Assembly: GCA_963082875.1 (NCBI GenBank)
Contig: OY720102.1
Span: 10,390,990 to 10,454,989 of the forward strand
Reading direction: 5' to 3'
Origin: Corella eumyota
Lineage: Eukaryota; Chordata; Ascidiacea; Phlebobranchia; Corellidae
Length of the DNA stretch: 64,000 bases
Shown here: in pieces, positions 10,511 through 21,733 of the stretch
Layout: each line of letters begins with the position of its first letter
How positions within the stretch are numbered: position 1 is the stretch's first letter
Notes under the pieces: generated by a model
Seen by the model: only the letters and a program-made list of their open reading frames with translations
The model's database searches: none
Told to the model about the DNA's origin: nothing
Translations under genes and position numbers: made by a program

Positions 10511-12290
10511 AGGAAATGCCTTTTGAAGTGTTTTATAAAAAAATGGATTTTAAATCAAGCATTATCCCGCCTTTATCTAGTTTTTATTTAATAAAATAAA
10601 AATTATAACACCTTTAGCCACCTAAAAAAACAAATATTTCTGGTAAAATTAGTTGTTGTATTAGGAAAATTTCCGATTAAGTAAAAAAATGTTTTTTGCA
10701 TTAAAAAAAATGTTTTACAATTTCAAAACACTTAACTGTGTTTTTTATTAAATATTTAAGTTATGTTTTAATAAATTTATAGTTGTTCTAAATGAACTAT
10801 TATTTAATATTTAAAAACGTTTTTAGTTTTACGAAAGGCCAATTTCAACAACTTTTTAACAAACGTCACATTTTACAGCAGGACTTTTACGTCAGACTTT
10901 AGGGAGCCAATAAAAAAGGGAAAGTTAAAAGATGTCGTGCCTAACAAAATTCGCACCAAAAAAGCACGAGTTTTTGTTTTAAAGATAAAGTCGACCAATT
11001 AATATATTGTATTTAAATGTTATTCTAATACCAACCAAAAATCTATAACAAAAATGTAAATAATGATTAAGTCACTGTGAACATAATAAAGCATCTTTGT
11101 TAACAACTTTGCGTGGCGCAGTTGCATAATTACTGTTATTTTAGGCGTATCACCCTGCGGTTAATATAAAAAAAAACAATATTTTTTTTTAAATTGATAA
11201 TTTTTAACGTGGTAATAGTTGAAAAAATTTTGTTAGATATCGCTAAAGCAATTTGTATATTTGACTTGAATTTGTTTATTTTTTTAAACTAAATCAAATT
11301 TGCACAAAATTATAGTTTAAAGTTTAATTGTTAAAGACCTTTTAAAATTAAGTTAAACAAAATAATAATGTAAAGGTTTTATGGGTCATAAACAGAATCC
11401 AAAACGCAATTTAACTTTTTTTAAGCACTAAATTTTAACAAAATTAAAAATAGGTCAAAGTAATTATTTACCATAGGCTATTTCGCACTTCGCAATAACA
11501 GACTTTTAGGAGCCAGAATAAAATAGGTGTGAATTAAACATGCTTTTTTTTGAAAAAACCTGTTGGTGGTTATTTTTATTTTTGTAATCTTTTGTTTTCT
11601 TTTTCAACTTTTATTTTTTCCAAGCCTTTTTTGTCGGTATGGTAACTTTGTAATTGAAAATACCAATTCGCAGATTTAAAAATAAAAAAACTTGCGTTTT
11701 TAAAACTTGAAATAAAATAGTCAATAAAAGTTTATTTACATGTAAAATAATAAAATGTGTACGAAATGTACAGAAATACAATAAACACAAGCTACAAATT
11801 TAAAAACACCAAATCATTAATTAGCCGATAAAAAAGTTTTTCCGAGTGACGTTGCAGCAATTGATTCCACATGGACTTTATACAAATACATACTATTTGG
11901 TTTTGTTAAAATAAATATTTTTTCCTTTTTTTTATACAAAACTTACACTAATCCTTATCCCTGGTAGAGTTAGCCCATTCTCCAACTCGCTTTAAAGCGG
12001 TTAAGACTACCACCCTTTTTGGTTTAAAACCAGTATTGCCTGTTTAAAAATAAAAATATACAGATAAAAGAAAGTAATAAAAAAAAACATGACTTTATTT
12101 AATGTTAGTAGCATTAGATGTTTTTAACACCGTTTGGTGCCATAATATAACATATAGGAAACACGTACTAGGCGAAGCGGCTATAAACAATTATTGTTTT
12201 TGCCAACCGTCTTTTAGAACGACTATGAAACAATTCGACTCTACCGAAAATATACGGTTGCCCTGACCGTAATAACTTTTGATAACTTTT
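10511..12290. other. AT-rich stretch, one weak exon-like segment
   Basis: No convincing gene is seen. On the minus strand at about 12040-11954, an acceptor-like TTTAAACAG precedes a 30-codon open stretch (NTGFKPKRVVVLTALKRVGE, then WANSTRDKD and a stop). It could be the end of a spliced gene, but nothing connects to it. Confidence 0.4.
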
Positions 12291-12295
12291 ATATT

Positions 12296-12790
12296 GGCTA
12301 CAAATATATTCCGGCCCGACCATAAAATAACTTTGGCCAGACCGCAAATAAATTCTGGCCCAACTACAAAATAACTTTGGCCAGACCGCAAATAAATTCT
12401 GGCCCGACCACAAAATAACTTTGGCCGGACCGCAAATAAATTCTGGCCCGACCACAAAATAACTTTGGCCAGACGGAGAATAAATTCTGGCCCGACCACA
12501 AAATAACTTTGGCCCGACCACAAAATAACTCTGGCCAGACCGCAAAAAAATTCTGGCCCGACCACAAAATAACTTTGGCCAGATCGCAAATGTATTCTGG
12601 CCCGACCACAAAATAACTTTGGCCCGACCACAAAATAACTTTGGCCAGACCGCAAATAAATTCTGGCCCAACTACAAAATAACTTTGGCCAGATCGCAAA
12701 TGTATTCTGGCCCGACCACAAAATAACTTTGGCCAGACCGCAAATAAATTCTGGCCCGACAACAAAATAACTTTGGCCAGACCGCAAATA
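12296..12790. repeat. 44-bp minisatellite, about 11 units
   Basis: The unit begins AACTTTGGCCAGACCGCAAA and ends CCCGACCACAAAAT. Successive units start 44 bases apart (for example 12373 and 12417). Some copies are half units of 22 bases (AACTTTGGCC followed directly by CGACCACAAAAT, near 12507 and 12618), and some carry the variant GATCGCAAATGTATTCTGG. On the minus strand the unit has no stop in any frame. As 44 is not a multiple of three, all three frames read the same 44-residue period in rotation (motifs SGQSYFVVGP, KLFCGRARIY, KVILWSGQNL). The long frames here (198, 167 and 133 codons) are a property of the repeat and are not evidence of a protein gene. Confidence 0.93.
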
Positions 12791-12799
12791 TAGTTTGGC

Positions 12800-13700
12800 T
12801 TGTCATTGATGCCATACTTTAGTTATTACTTCGACTCTATATTTGTACAAATTAACATTTTGATAATACATTACAAATAATTTTAATATTAACGAATGTC
12901 TTAATATTGTTCTCATATTTATCGAACCTTGAAAAATTTTTTTTTCAAATAAAACTGTTTTCTTAAAAATATCGATAACAAACACTAAAATATATCGGTA
13001 TATAAAGGTTGCCATTTGATTCGTACTCCGGTCGATGCGCACAAGGCGTTCTGTACTCGGGTTCAAGTCGATGCGTCACCCTTTATATAATTCAGGCGCA
13101 TATACATGCCGAATCGTTTTAATAAAAGTATTTTATCGTAGTAGAAATGTGCGATAAGTACTTATATATGTCGTACTTTGTATTGTTAATAAACTTAAGT
13201 GCACAAGTGTACCAAAAAGTCAGGCCACAGAAGTTGGCGTTCGTTTAATAAGTGTGCTTACACCTTTATTTGTTATATTTATGAATTGTAAAAGGTTTTA
13301 CTTTGAAATTATGTATTTACGTTTAAAAAAAGGCTAATCACCATGACAATAATTTAAAATGAATAGTCAACTGATAAAAATTCTGATTACACGTCAAAGC
13401 TACTACCCTTATCTTACACCTTGGTTGCGATAATGCTTAAAAGCAGCTGACAAAAAAGATGTCAACAACATAATAATTTATCACTACAAACGTTGAAAAA
13501 CACTACAAGGACTAAAAGGCAAAAAATCACCGCAGATAAATTTTTAAATTGCCGTTGTTTCGAGTACAGACCGTTAAGTCAGTCAGTTAAAAAATAAAGT
13601 TTAATGACAAACGGAGTTTTAGCACTTAAAATTGCACAATACAATAAAATTTTAAATTATATAGGACTCGATGGACTAGTTAGATTATATAAATGGTGAC
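12800..13700. other. AT-rich stretch without a recognisable gene
   Basis: A minus-strand 87-codon frame at 13066-12803 has no motif and is not supported. TATATAAGG-like and AATAAA-like words occur around 13080-13190, but nothing ties them to a transcription unit. Confidence 0.4.
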
Positions 13701-13987
13701 TTTTTTTGTATATATCTTTATTCTCGATGTGGGAAAGTCGAATGCGCAACTTAAACATAGAGAGTAACATCAGTTACTCCGACCCAGTCTCGAGTTGCCT
13801 GTGGCAGTTTGGGATATTATGAATTTTAATTGCCCGATAATTATGCTACTGATTAATTGCTAGCTCAGCAGGAGTTTATCGTTTATAGCGCTTACTCAAA
13901 GGCGCTACAGCATGAGATCAGTGGGATTGAACCCACGACCCCATGTGTGGTGTAGCAAGTGTTCTTACCACTACACCACGCTGCCGG
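13701..13987 (-). mobile_element. tRNA-derived SINE
   Basis: Read on the minus strand, the head starts GGCAGCGTGGTGTAGTGGTA (A box) and about 55 bases later has GTGGGTTCAATCCCAC (B box). This is the internal RNA polymerase III promoter of a tRNA-like head. The body continues through GAGTAAGCGCTATAAACGAT, a motif like those in several invertebrate SINE bodies, and ends in an A-rich tail (AAAGATATATACAAAAAAAG). Similar flanks (ATTATATAAA on the tail side, ATTATAAA on the head side) may be worn target duplications. Total length about 287 bp. No LINE partner was identified from its 3' end. Confidence 0.8.
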
Positions 13988-13989
13988 TA

Positions 13990-15398
13990 TTATAAACAGT
14001 CCTTATAAAACAGTCAGTAAGAGTAGTCAAAACAAAATAGAAAATCTGAAAATAATAACTTGACTTTGCAAAATTCGTTTCCTTACTATAAATAATAAAC
14101 TAATTTATTACCAAAAACTGAAATAATTCTTAGCAATTATTAAAAAAATAGTTTATAATCGTTCTGTCGTTGGTCAGTCTGTTAGTTAGTAATTGGTATG
14201 CATGGTAGAAAAGGTAACCAGACACTTGGGCCACGGACACTTCGGCCAAAATTTTTCCAAAACAGTGCGGATTTTGCATTTTAATTACCGCGAGAAATTT
14301 TATTTTCGCGTAGTTATATACAGTTATTTAGACAACATTTGAAACAAAATAAGCAGTAAATTATTATTTTTTTTTAATAATAATGTGCGAGAACATGTTA
14401 CCTTTCTTTTTTCGTATCAATTTTTTAATTTTACAAACTAAAACTTATAAAAAGCTAATTTTGAAAGCGCGCGCTTTTAGGTGACGGAGGACAATGTATA
14501 ATGATATCTTGTATATTGCCAAATAGTGCCGCCTTTCCAAACTGTATTTGAAGAAAATAGAGCGTTAATTATTCATTTTTTACACTGAAGAATGTGCATA
14601 AATATGTTATTAATTATTGCCCGTGTTAATGTATATAAATTGATATACTAAAACACAAAGAATAAAACGTTTAAAGACTTGCCAGAAGATTCGTCCTGCA
14701 AAAAAACGGCGGGGAGTCGGCGATGAAATTCATGTGTATAAAGTCAGCGTAAGACCATATTTTACCGATATTCAAAATAAAAAAAGCATAAAGTACATTA
14801 TGTATAAATGTTTTTATTGGTTGTTACGTTAATGACATTTGTTAGTTTTTAGAATATTTATTTTTTTCAAGATTTCTGTTTCAAAAACCTTTTTTTAAAC
14901 GGATTAAAGACGGATGCTTTCGGCCTGCGAAATTGTAATTTTACTGTTATATCATATATTTAAAATATAATTTTGCAAAAAGTACAATCTATCTATACTT
15001 AAATTTTATTTGATTTTAAAATTAAGATATAATTAGTTTAACAGTCCTATAATGATTTAAATGTCAAAAACTAAACTACGAAGGTTTTCTCTTTAATGCC
15101 TTTTAAATTTACGTTTTCAAGATAATAATGAAATTATTCTAAAGACTAACACATATATTTATCTTAACAACCGGTTAAAACTTTTTTAACTATTGTACTT
15201 TTTGCCAAATTCCATTTCAAATATCGGTAAAATATGGTCTTGCGCTGACTTTATACACGTAAATTTCGTCGACCACAGAAAATTTTTATTTCTTTTTTAC
15301 ATAAGATCGTAATAATAAAGCCTGCTTGGTTTTTGGTTGCGTGATTTTGCACATCTACATTCATGTTATAATAATTTCATTTAAATTGTCAAAAATGA
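13990..15398. other. AT-rich stretch without a recognisable gene
   Basis: Nothing supportable was seen. Two similar phrases (about 14730-14770 and 15225-15265, CTGACTTTATACACG and its inverted form CATGTGTATAAAGTCAGC with AAGACCATATTTTACCGATA inverted at the other end) form an inverted pair roughly 490 bp apart. This may mark a short TIR element near 14731-15265. Confidence 0.45.
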
Positions 15399-15406
15399 TT
15401 ACTAAG

Positions 15407-18400
15407 CATAGGTGGGCACAGTTAATCTTAAATGTAACTTCGATAACCGAAAATCCGTTAGTCTACAAACTAACTTCGTTAACATTTATCAGTTATTTTG
15501 TTCGTAATGTAACGCAAGTTAATAAATACCGTTAACGTTAATTATATTTTCAAAGAATCACAAATTTTAGAAAAATTTTAGCTGTGTAGAGCTTTTTTTT
15601 AAAGTGAAACAAAACAGCTATGTTCACCTGTTTACCATAATCGTTTAAATGGTTTAAATGGCGGTTATGGTATAAGACGAGTTAATATTGGCAATGGCGG
15701 ACCGCAAAATTAGCTAAAGCGGTGATATGCATTTTAAATGTACTACCTTAACTATGCGGTATTATAGTTTGCTTTTTAATCACATAGTCAAACGAACTAA
15801 GCGTATAGTTAATTTGTTTTATTAATTTGTCTCCAATACTGCAATTATATCTTAACTGCCTAATGCAGCACAACACAACGGGAGAGTAAAAGAACCAACA
15901 TGTGTTTGGTTTATTATTGACAAACGGGGTTAACAAATAATAACACAACAATAGAATGAACCGAACAAATTTATTAAGAAATAATACTAAAGACGCTTAT
16001 TTATGCATATCTAGGGATGCAGCTTATCTTTATGCATATCTCCATTTTTAAGCGTTTTCGTTTTCCATCTGGTCCATTAGATGCATATTACCCTTCATAA
16101 AAAGTAGCATGTCGAAATTTTCATCAGACAAAGATGATCTCTTAGCTTTTAAAATGTCCTTGCCCATCGAAAATAACCGCTCGACCGCAGCGCTCGAGGG
16201 TATCGGTGTGTTAAATTTAACAAATAAATCAACCAATATTTGTTCACCTAAAAAGGCGACATCTGTAAGCAAGTCTTTAGAATTGGTCTCTAACCAGATT
16301 TTTATTAAATTTTGTGCCTTGCCCTTAATCGATTTTCTACTAAGGGCATTCTCATTGACCTGAGTGACAGCAGTAAAAAAGTCCATTTCCTCTTCTTCGT
16401 TATTGCTGCTACCACTATTACTACTTCTGTCATCGGATTGCAGCACCATTGCCTCCTCCACTTTACTTTCCATTAACTTTTTCACGTTTGCAACCTTTGT
16501 ATTGTCAAATTTCTCCAACCAGATTAAGCGAAACCTGGGATGAAAGGCAGCAGCTAGTTGGCATTCTTCGTCCTCAAATATAGCTCCAAACCTTTTGTTG
16601 ACGCCAGCCAAAAGGGCATCGACCAGAGGGCTGCAATACACCAGATCTTTGGACTTTATATCATTTAATTTAAAAATTGTTGCAGCAAGAATTGGCAAAA
16701 GTGTCCCCAGATAGGCATGCTCTTCTCCTTGTATCTTGTCAAGGGCTAAAGCCACTGGCGACATGACCTTAAAAAATATTTAATTTTATTTAAAAATATA
16801 TTTTTTGTAAAAGTAGGACTTGTAAAAATAAATTTTGAATAAGTTTATTCTACCTTAGCATATTCTTTTAATAAGTCGACGTCTTGGTCGTTAAAGCAAT
16901 TGATTCTAAGTTGGGTCATAGCTCTATAAAGTGAAGGCCTGTCTGTTTCCAAAATGGAGTTAAGAATAATTACAGAGTCATAGGTGGAATTCCATCTTGT
17001 AACATTTGGGACAATCAACCTTTTTCTCAATGCAGCAAACAAAGTATCTGCTGCAACTGTGCTGCGGCTTGGTATGTTCCAAAGAGCGTAAGCCTTGGAC
17101 ATGGCGATTCTATAAGGATGTTTAAAAACCGCACTTTGTAGGGCAACATCGGCATCCTTGCTCGCCACCAGATTGAACGTATGGGCAGAACATCTCATGT
17201 GAGCGGGAAGTTTAACGTAATCGCCCAAATTTTCGCCAGAAGCAGTTACGGACAGGGATTCTGCTAGGGAAACATAATCCAGTTCCTGTTCTTCTATAGA
17301 TGCAACCAAAAGTTTGGCTACATCCGGATCTTCAGACTCTGCATCAATGTCCTGTGGGTCTGGCAGGTGTGGCAATGTTTCCGCTATGGAACCAAATTGG
17401 ACAAAGGCCTTTACAAAATTGCTACCATTGTCTGTGGTTGTTCTGAGATACAATAACATTTAGGTAGGGGCTTTTTAGTAGGTTATAATAAAAAAGATTT
17501 TTTTAATACGATTTGGTTACAAATTAAAAATTTCTACCTAGTAACTTTGTTTTCAATATGAAATTCGTAGTGTATGTTAACCATGGCTTGCGCAAGCACG
17601 TTGTAAGTATGGCGTCCCGTGAGTCTTACGCAACCTAATACGGCTTGATGGCGTTTTCTGGTGTCGCGCTCCAACCAGTGGACAGTCATGCCTAGGTAAC
17701 CTTTTTTGTGGGCGGACCAGCTTTTTTGTGGGCGGACCAACATTGAACTTCACTAAGAACTCTAAAATTAAAAACAAAATGTTTAAAATTTTATTTAAAA
17801 TACAAATGACTAAAAATAATAAAGTATTTTAATTACTTGACCAAATACTGCTTTAAATCGCTGTGCAATGTAGCGATGCGTCTGCCCAAAGTTCTTCTTG
17901 AAATAGAAGTTTTGCTGGGGTTCAAGGTCTTGATCAGATTTTCGAAAGTATCTGATTCTACAGCTTGTAGTGGTAGCATGTTCACAACGAAAAAATTTAC
18001 AATTTTTTTATCGACAACGGCTTGCGATACGTTACTGCCAGACATCGCATTGCTAAAAGATTCGCCAATGGTTTGCTAACGTGCCTTCTTCGAAGATGAA
18101 AGCGTTAAGAAACATGATGGTTCGGAAGTGTAGCTTTTTAACTTATTTTTTCCACGAGCTGAATTTGCTCTTATTCTTTCTTCAAACTGGGTAAAATTGG
18201 CTGGATGGTTTCTTTTTATATGCTGCTTAAGATTGTTTAGACTAGTCATATGGCCCTTGATTAAAACTGTCTTTGGCAAGCACAACTTACAGGTAAAAAG
18301 CAACTTATCCCCTGTTCTGGACTTGAACATAAAGTGGTCGTCTAGGTGAGGCCAGGGGTGCTGAGACTGTTCTTGCTGAGCATTAGTAACCTTAATTAAT

Positions 18401-19041
18401 TCGATAGATTCTTTAGGCTCCATGAAATAAGCTTTAAAAATTACTTTTATTCAAATCAACTTTATTAATATAACCTTAAAAGTAAAGGCAAACTCAAACT
18501 CAACTGAGCACTATAACCTTATCCTATAAATCTAACACTATACCCTCTTCTTAATAAAGTTGGTAAATGTTTTGCCAGTAAATTAATGCTACTTGCTTGT
18601 ATAAAATTATACAAACTAGTAATAAAAGATTATTTTGTTTTATTGCTAATGTGTATAGTTGTTACGTCATAATAAGGATTGTTTTGACTTCTCCTGTACA
18701 AGTGGTGCAATGCAACATAATTTTTCTTAGTACTACATACAATATATAGTACTAAATAAATCTTTATTAGGTCTTGGCTATAAAGTTTACAATCAATTTA
18801 TAAATCAAAAGTAAATTAAAATTTAAAATTTTGAAAGATATGCGATGGATTTGTTAAAATTTAGCTAGTTTATTTATAACATTTTTGCGTTAACGAACTT
18901 TATTTAACGGAAGAACAATGTAACGGAAGTTAACAAGTCCGATAATAATTTTTAAAATTAACTTAAAAGTTAAATCGTTAATTAAAGTGGTAACTTCGTT
19001 AGTTAACGATTAACGGAATAATGGTTTGGTGCCCACCTTTG
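15407..19041 (-). mobile_element. Nearly whole BED-finger hAT transposon
   Basis: The ends read CATAGGTGGGCAC on the left and GTGCCCACCTTTG on the right, an inverted pair with one mismatch. The 8-bp target TTACTAAG is duplicated exactly at 15399-15406 and 19042-19049. Subterminal regions repeat GTTAACG/CGTTAAC and AACTTCGTTAG-type words on both sides, as in hAT elements, where the transposase binds such repeats. Length 3635 bp. The interior carries one spliced transposase gene on the minus strand. Perfect target duplications and few coding breaks suggest a fairly young insertion. Confidence 0.95.
16048..18423 (-). CDS. hAT transposase, BED zinc finger, at least four exons, lightly damaged
   Basis: Exon 1 begins at 18423 (MEPKESIELIKV) and holds a BED-type finger (FTCKLCLPKT, then HIKRNHPANF). 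It continues through NVSQAVVDKKIVNFFVVNML to LHSDLKQYLVK, ending near 17841. Exon 2 (about 17763-17538) reads YLGMTVHWLERDTRKRHQ. Exon 3 (about 17449-16856) has DNGSNFVKAF, HMRCSAHTFNLVAS and VTRWNSTYDS, the RNase-H-like core. Exon 4 (about 16768-16048) has VMSPVALALDKIQGEEHAYL and the C-terminal dimerisation region with SSAAVERLFSMGKDILKAKR. Splice signals are good, e.g. CTAAG/GTAGAA with TTTTTAAG/GTCATG. Two defects are visible: an in-frame TAG near 18074 and a 20-base tandem duplication (17701-17720 and 17721-17740) that shifts exon 2. The family encodes the enzyme that excises and inserts the element. Otherwise the coding region looks complete. Confidence 0.9.
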
Positions 19042-19049
19042 TTACTAAG

Positions 19050-20630
19050 TAATAAAATCCGTTTTTGTTTGTATAAAACAAAATTGTTTCTTAAAACAAT
19101 TCGAAATTTAAAACACAGTTTACTTTTTAGAAACAAATTTTGTTTCAAAAAAAATATCGTTTCCAAAAATTACAGTAACTGAGATACATCGTTGTTTAAT
19201 TTTACTGATTGTTGGAACTTAGAAAGTAAATATAGCGAATTTATATTTGTTGTTTATTAAAATATATTGCCACAGTCATTAAGCACGTAAAATCAACAAT
19301 ATTAAATGCTTTATAAAAAAAATACAAAAAATTAATAAAAACAAATAATAAAATAAAAAAGGTATTTGTTAATTAGTGCTTGTTATAAAATGATAATTTA
19401 AATTAACAATATTATGGTTTAGAATCTTCAAATACCAAACATATTGTTATTGTCAGTATTGGTTAAGTTATTGTCAGTAATATTAATATTATTTGTTAAT
19501 GTTTGAGAAAAGATACATTTTTCTGTGATTAATTAAACATTATAAAATTTGATTCTGTTGTTATTATTAATATTGGATCACATATGTTGTCTGGTTTTAG
19601 ACAAAACATAAATACACTACAGCTCTCCTAAATTCTTTCTTATAGGGAATTACCTATGGAGAAATTGTTTTGTCAGGATTACGGCTCTCCTAAATTCTCT
19701 ACTATGGTAAACGATTCGTTGTTTTGTCTCGAGCCGGACAACATGACCCTTAATATTCTGTATTTTGCTTTTTAATTTTTTTTTCCGTGTTTTATTTTTC
19801 AACTAAATCTAGTTTTAAATTGCTATGGTGTTTAGTACAAAATTTTAAATTATTTGTTTCACCTTAACTATTGTTTATTTAGATCATTCTACTGAAAGAC
19901 ATCATTGTGGTCAATTTTAAGAAATATGAAAACTGGAATTAAAAAAAACTGCTTAATTTCATTAAAATGTTTTTAATGTTAAGCTTCTATTAAGTGCTGG
20001 TTTTAATTATTTTTTACAATGTTGAACTTAAATTAGGTATAACTTATTTAAATTTACCAACTGTATTGTACCACGATATAATTTTGTAATAAAAAGTGTT
20101 AATTTTTAAATAGAAACAAAATTTATAAAATACAACCTTATTTTCGTTAATGCTTATGATTTTTTTTTCTTAATGACTAGCTATGTTAACATTTTAAAAA
20201 GGTGTATGTTAAGTATGATTTTATATTAATTTCACCAAAAACTTTTGACATAAAATAAAAGTGCATTAAAAGAAGATGTTAGGCACGAAAAGGTACATAA
20301 CCTGATTTTAGTTTGCGTTTTGCACCAGTATGTGGTGTGTTCACTAAGGTAATTTTAATGTATTAATAAATAAATGTCATTAATGATAAATTCATCAGGC
20401 AATTTGCGTTTATAAATTATTTCCCGTTCCTTCCCTCATTTTCGTTCCTTTATTTTCCGCTTCCCCTCCTCACTAACTTATAATAACATAAACGTAATTT
20501 ATTTTTTTGATTATTTTTGTGAACAAAATTTGTTAAATAATTTTAATTTAAATGTTTTTAAAATATTGTTAAAAATATTTATTCCATTTTTGGGGTTTCG
20601 GCAAAAAACAAAATTGAAAAAGCAATTTAC
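19050..20630. other. AT-rich stretch with one small MITE-like element
   Basis: Apart from the inverted repeat at 19583-19745, listed separately, I see no gene or structured repeat here. Confidence 0.5.
19583..19745. mobile_element. Short MITE-like inverted repeat
   Basis: The left arm TTGTCTGGTTTTAGACAAAA pairs with the right arm TTTTGTCTCGAGCCGGACAA, with about five mismatches. Outside them, CATATG and CATGAC lie at the edges. Inside, the phrase GGCTCTCCTAAATTCT or its near copy occurs twice (about 19622 and 19683). No target duplication is clear. About 160 bp, non-coding. Confidence 0.55.
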
Positions 20631-21733
20631 TATGGTGGCCTATATAGGGCCACTATAATTTTACCTATAATTTTAAATGAAGTAGCAAACGCATTTGCAA
20701 ACGTAAACGCAAAGTCAAATTTTAATTTTTCGACCTGGCCGAGGAATGCCAGTGCTTCCATCACAAAAATGTTAAAAGTTGTTAAACATTTGAAAATACG
20801 ATTTTTTATTCATCTTGAGTGCATTATTTATATGCATTAGTAGCAATTTTTAAATACAAAAGCGTACAATTGTAATAAAACATTTAAATATTTATCGAAA
20901 TTTAACTGGTAACTATGTTTGCCATGAGCTGGTGGCATTACATGCACGAATATTGCAGAATTCTTAATTTGCGTTATTGTACAAGTTTGTTGTTATTCAT
21001 ATAATTCAGGTAAAGGTTAATACAAGGTCTAGACGCAAAGTAACTTAGGCTACCAAGACACACTTGGTGGTTGACACTTACCAGTTTAATAGGTACATTG
21101 CCTGAAGGTGACTAATAACTAGGCAGCTAGGTGATCATATTTTAAGTTGCTTGCAGTTTTAATTTTTTTACCCGATGTGTAATGGCCAACTTCATTTACA
21201 TATTTTTGTTACTGAGATTTAGTGATTAGTTTCCTTTGCCTGTTTAGTATATTATTGATTTGCTGGCCCCTTTGTGGAATGGTTTTGGCTTAGCAGGAGA
21301 CCAAAATTTGTATAACTTTTCGTTTTTTTTTCTAATACCAACAGTTTCTATGGCCTTTAAGGTTCCCGCTAGAACAGGGCTTCCCAACCTTTTTATAACC
21401 GTGGCCCATTTTCATTTTGAAAATTTACATGGCCCACTTTTTAAAATTCTGCTTAAATTGGTCATAATAAAACGTCCATATCTCAGAATAAAGCAAAAAA
21501 ACACACATAAACATAAAAACTTGCACAGCTAGGTTACTACTTTGCAACAAAGCATCAGTGTCATAATACAGCAATTGGCGGTAACGCGTATAATACGAGG
21601 ACGAGAAAAAGAAGGCAAAGTTAGTTCATCAATGTTTTCACAGGATAATTATCTAACTTCAAACATTTCTCAACAAAAGAGAATGTACATTTACGTGTAG
21701 ACATGTAGCTCACGAGCACTTACGTATATAGGT

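Noticed and set aside
12168-12787. Three overlapping minus-strand frames of 133-198 codons as a repetitive protein gene
   Set aside because: They are the same 44-bp repeat read in rotating frames; no start context, signal peptide or conserved flank supports translation.
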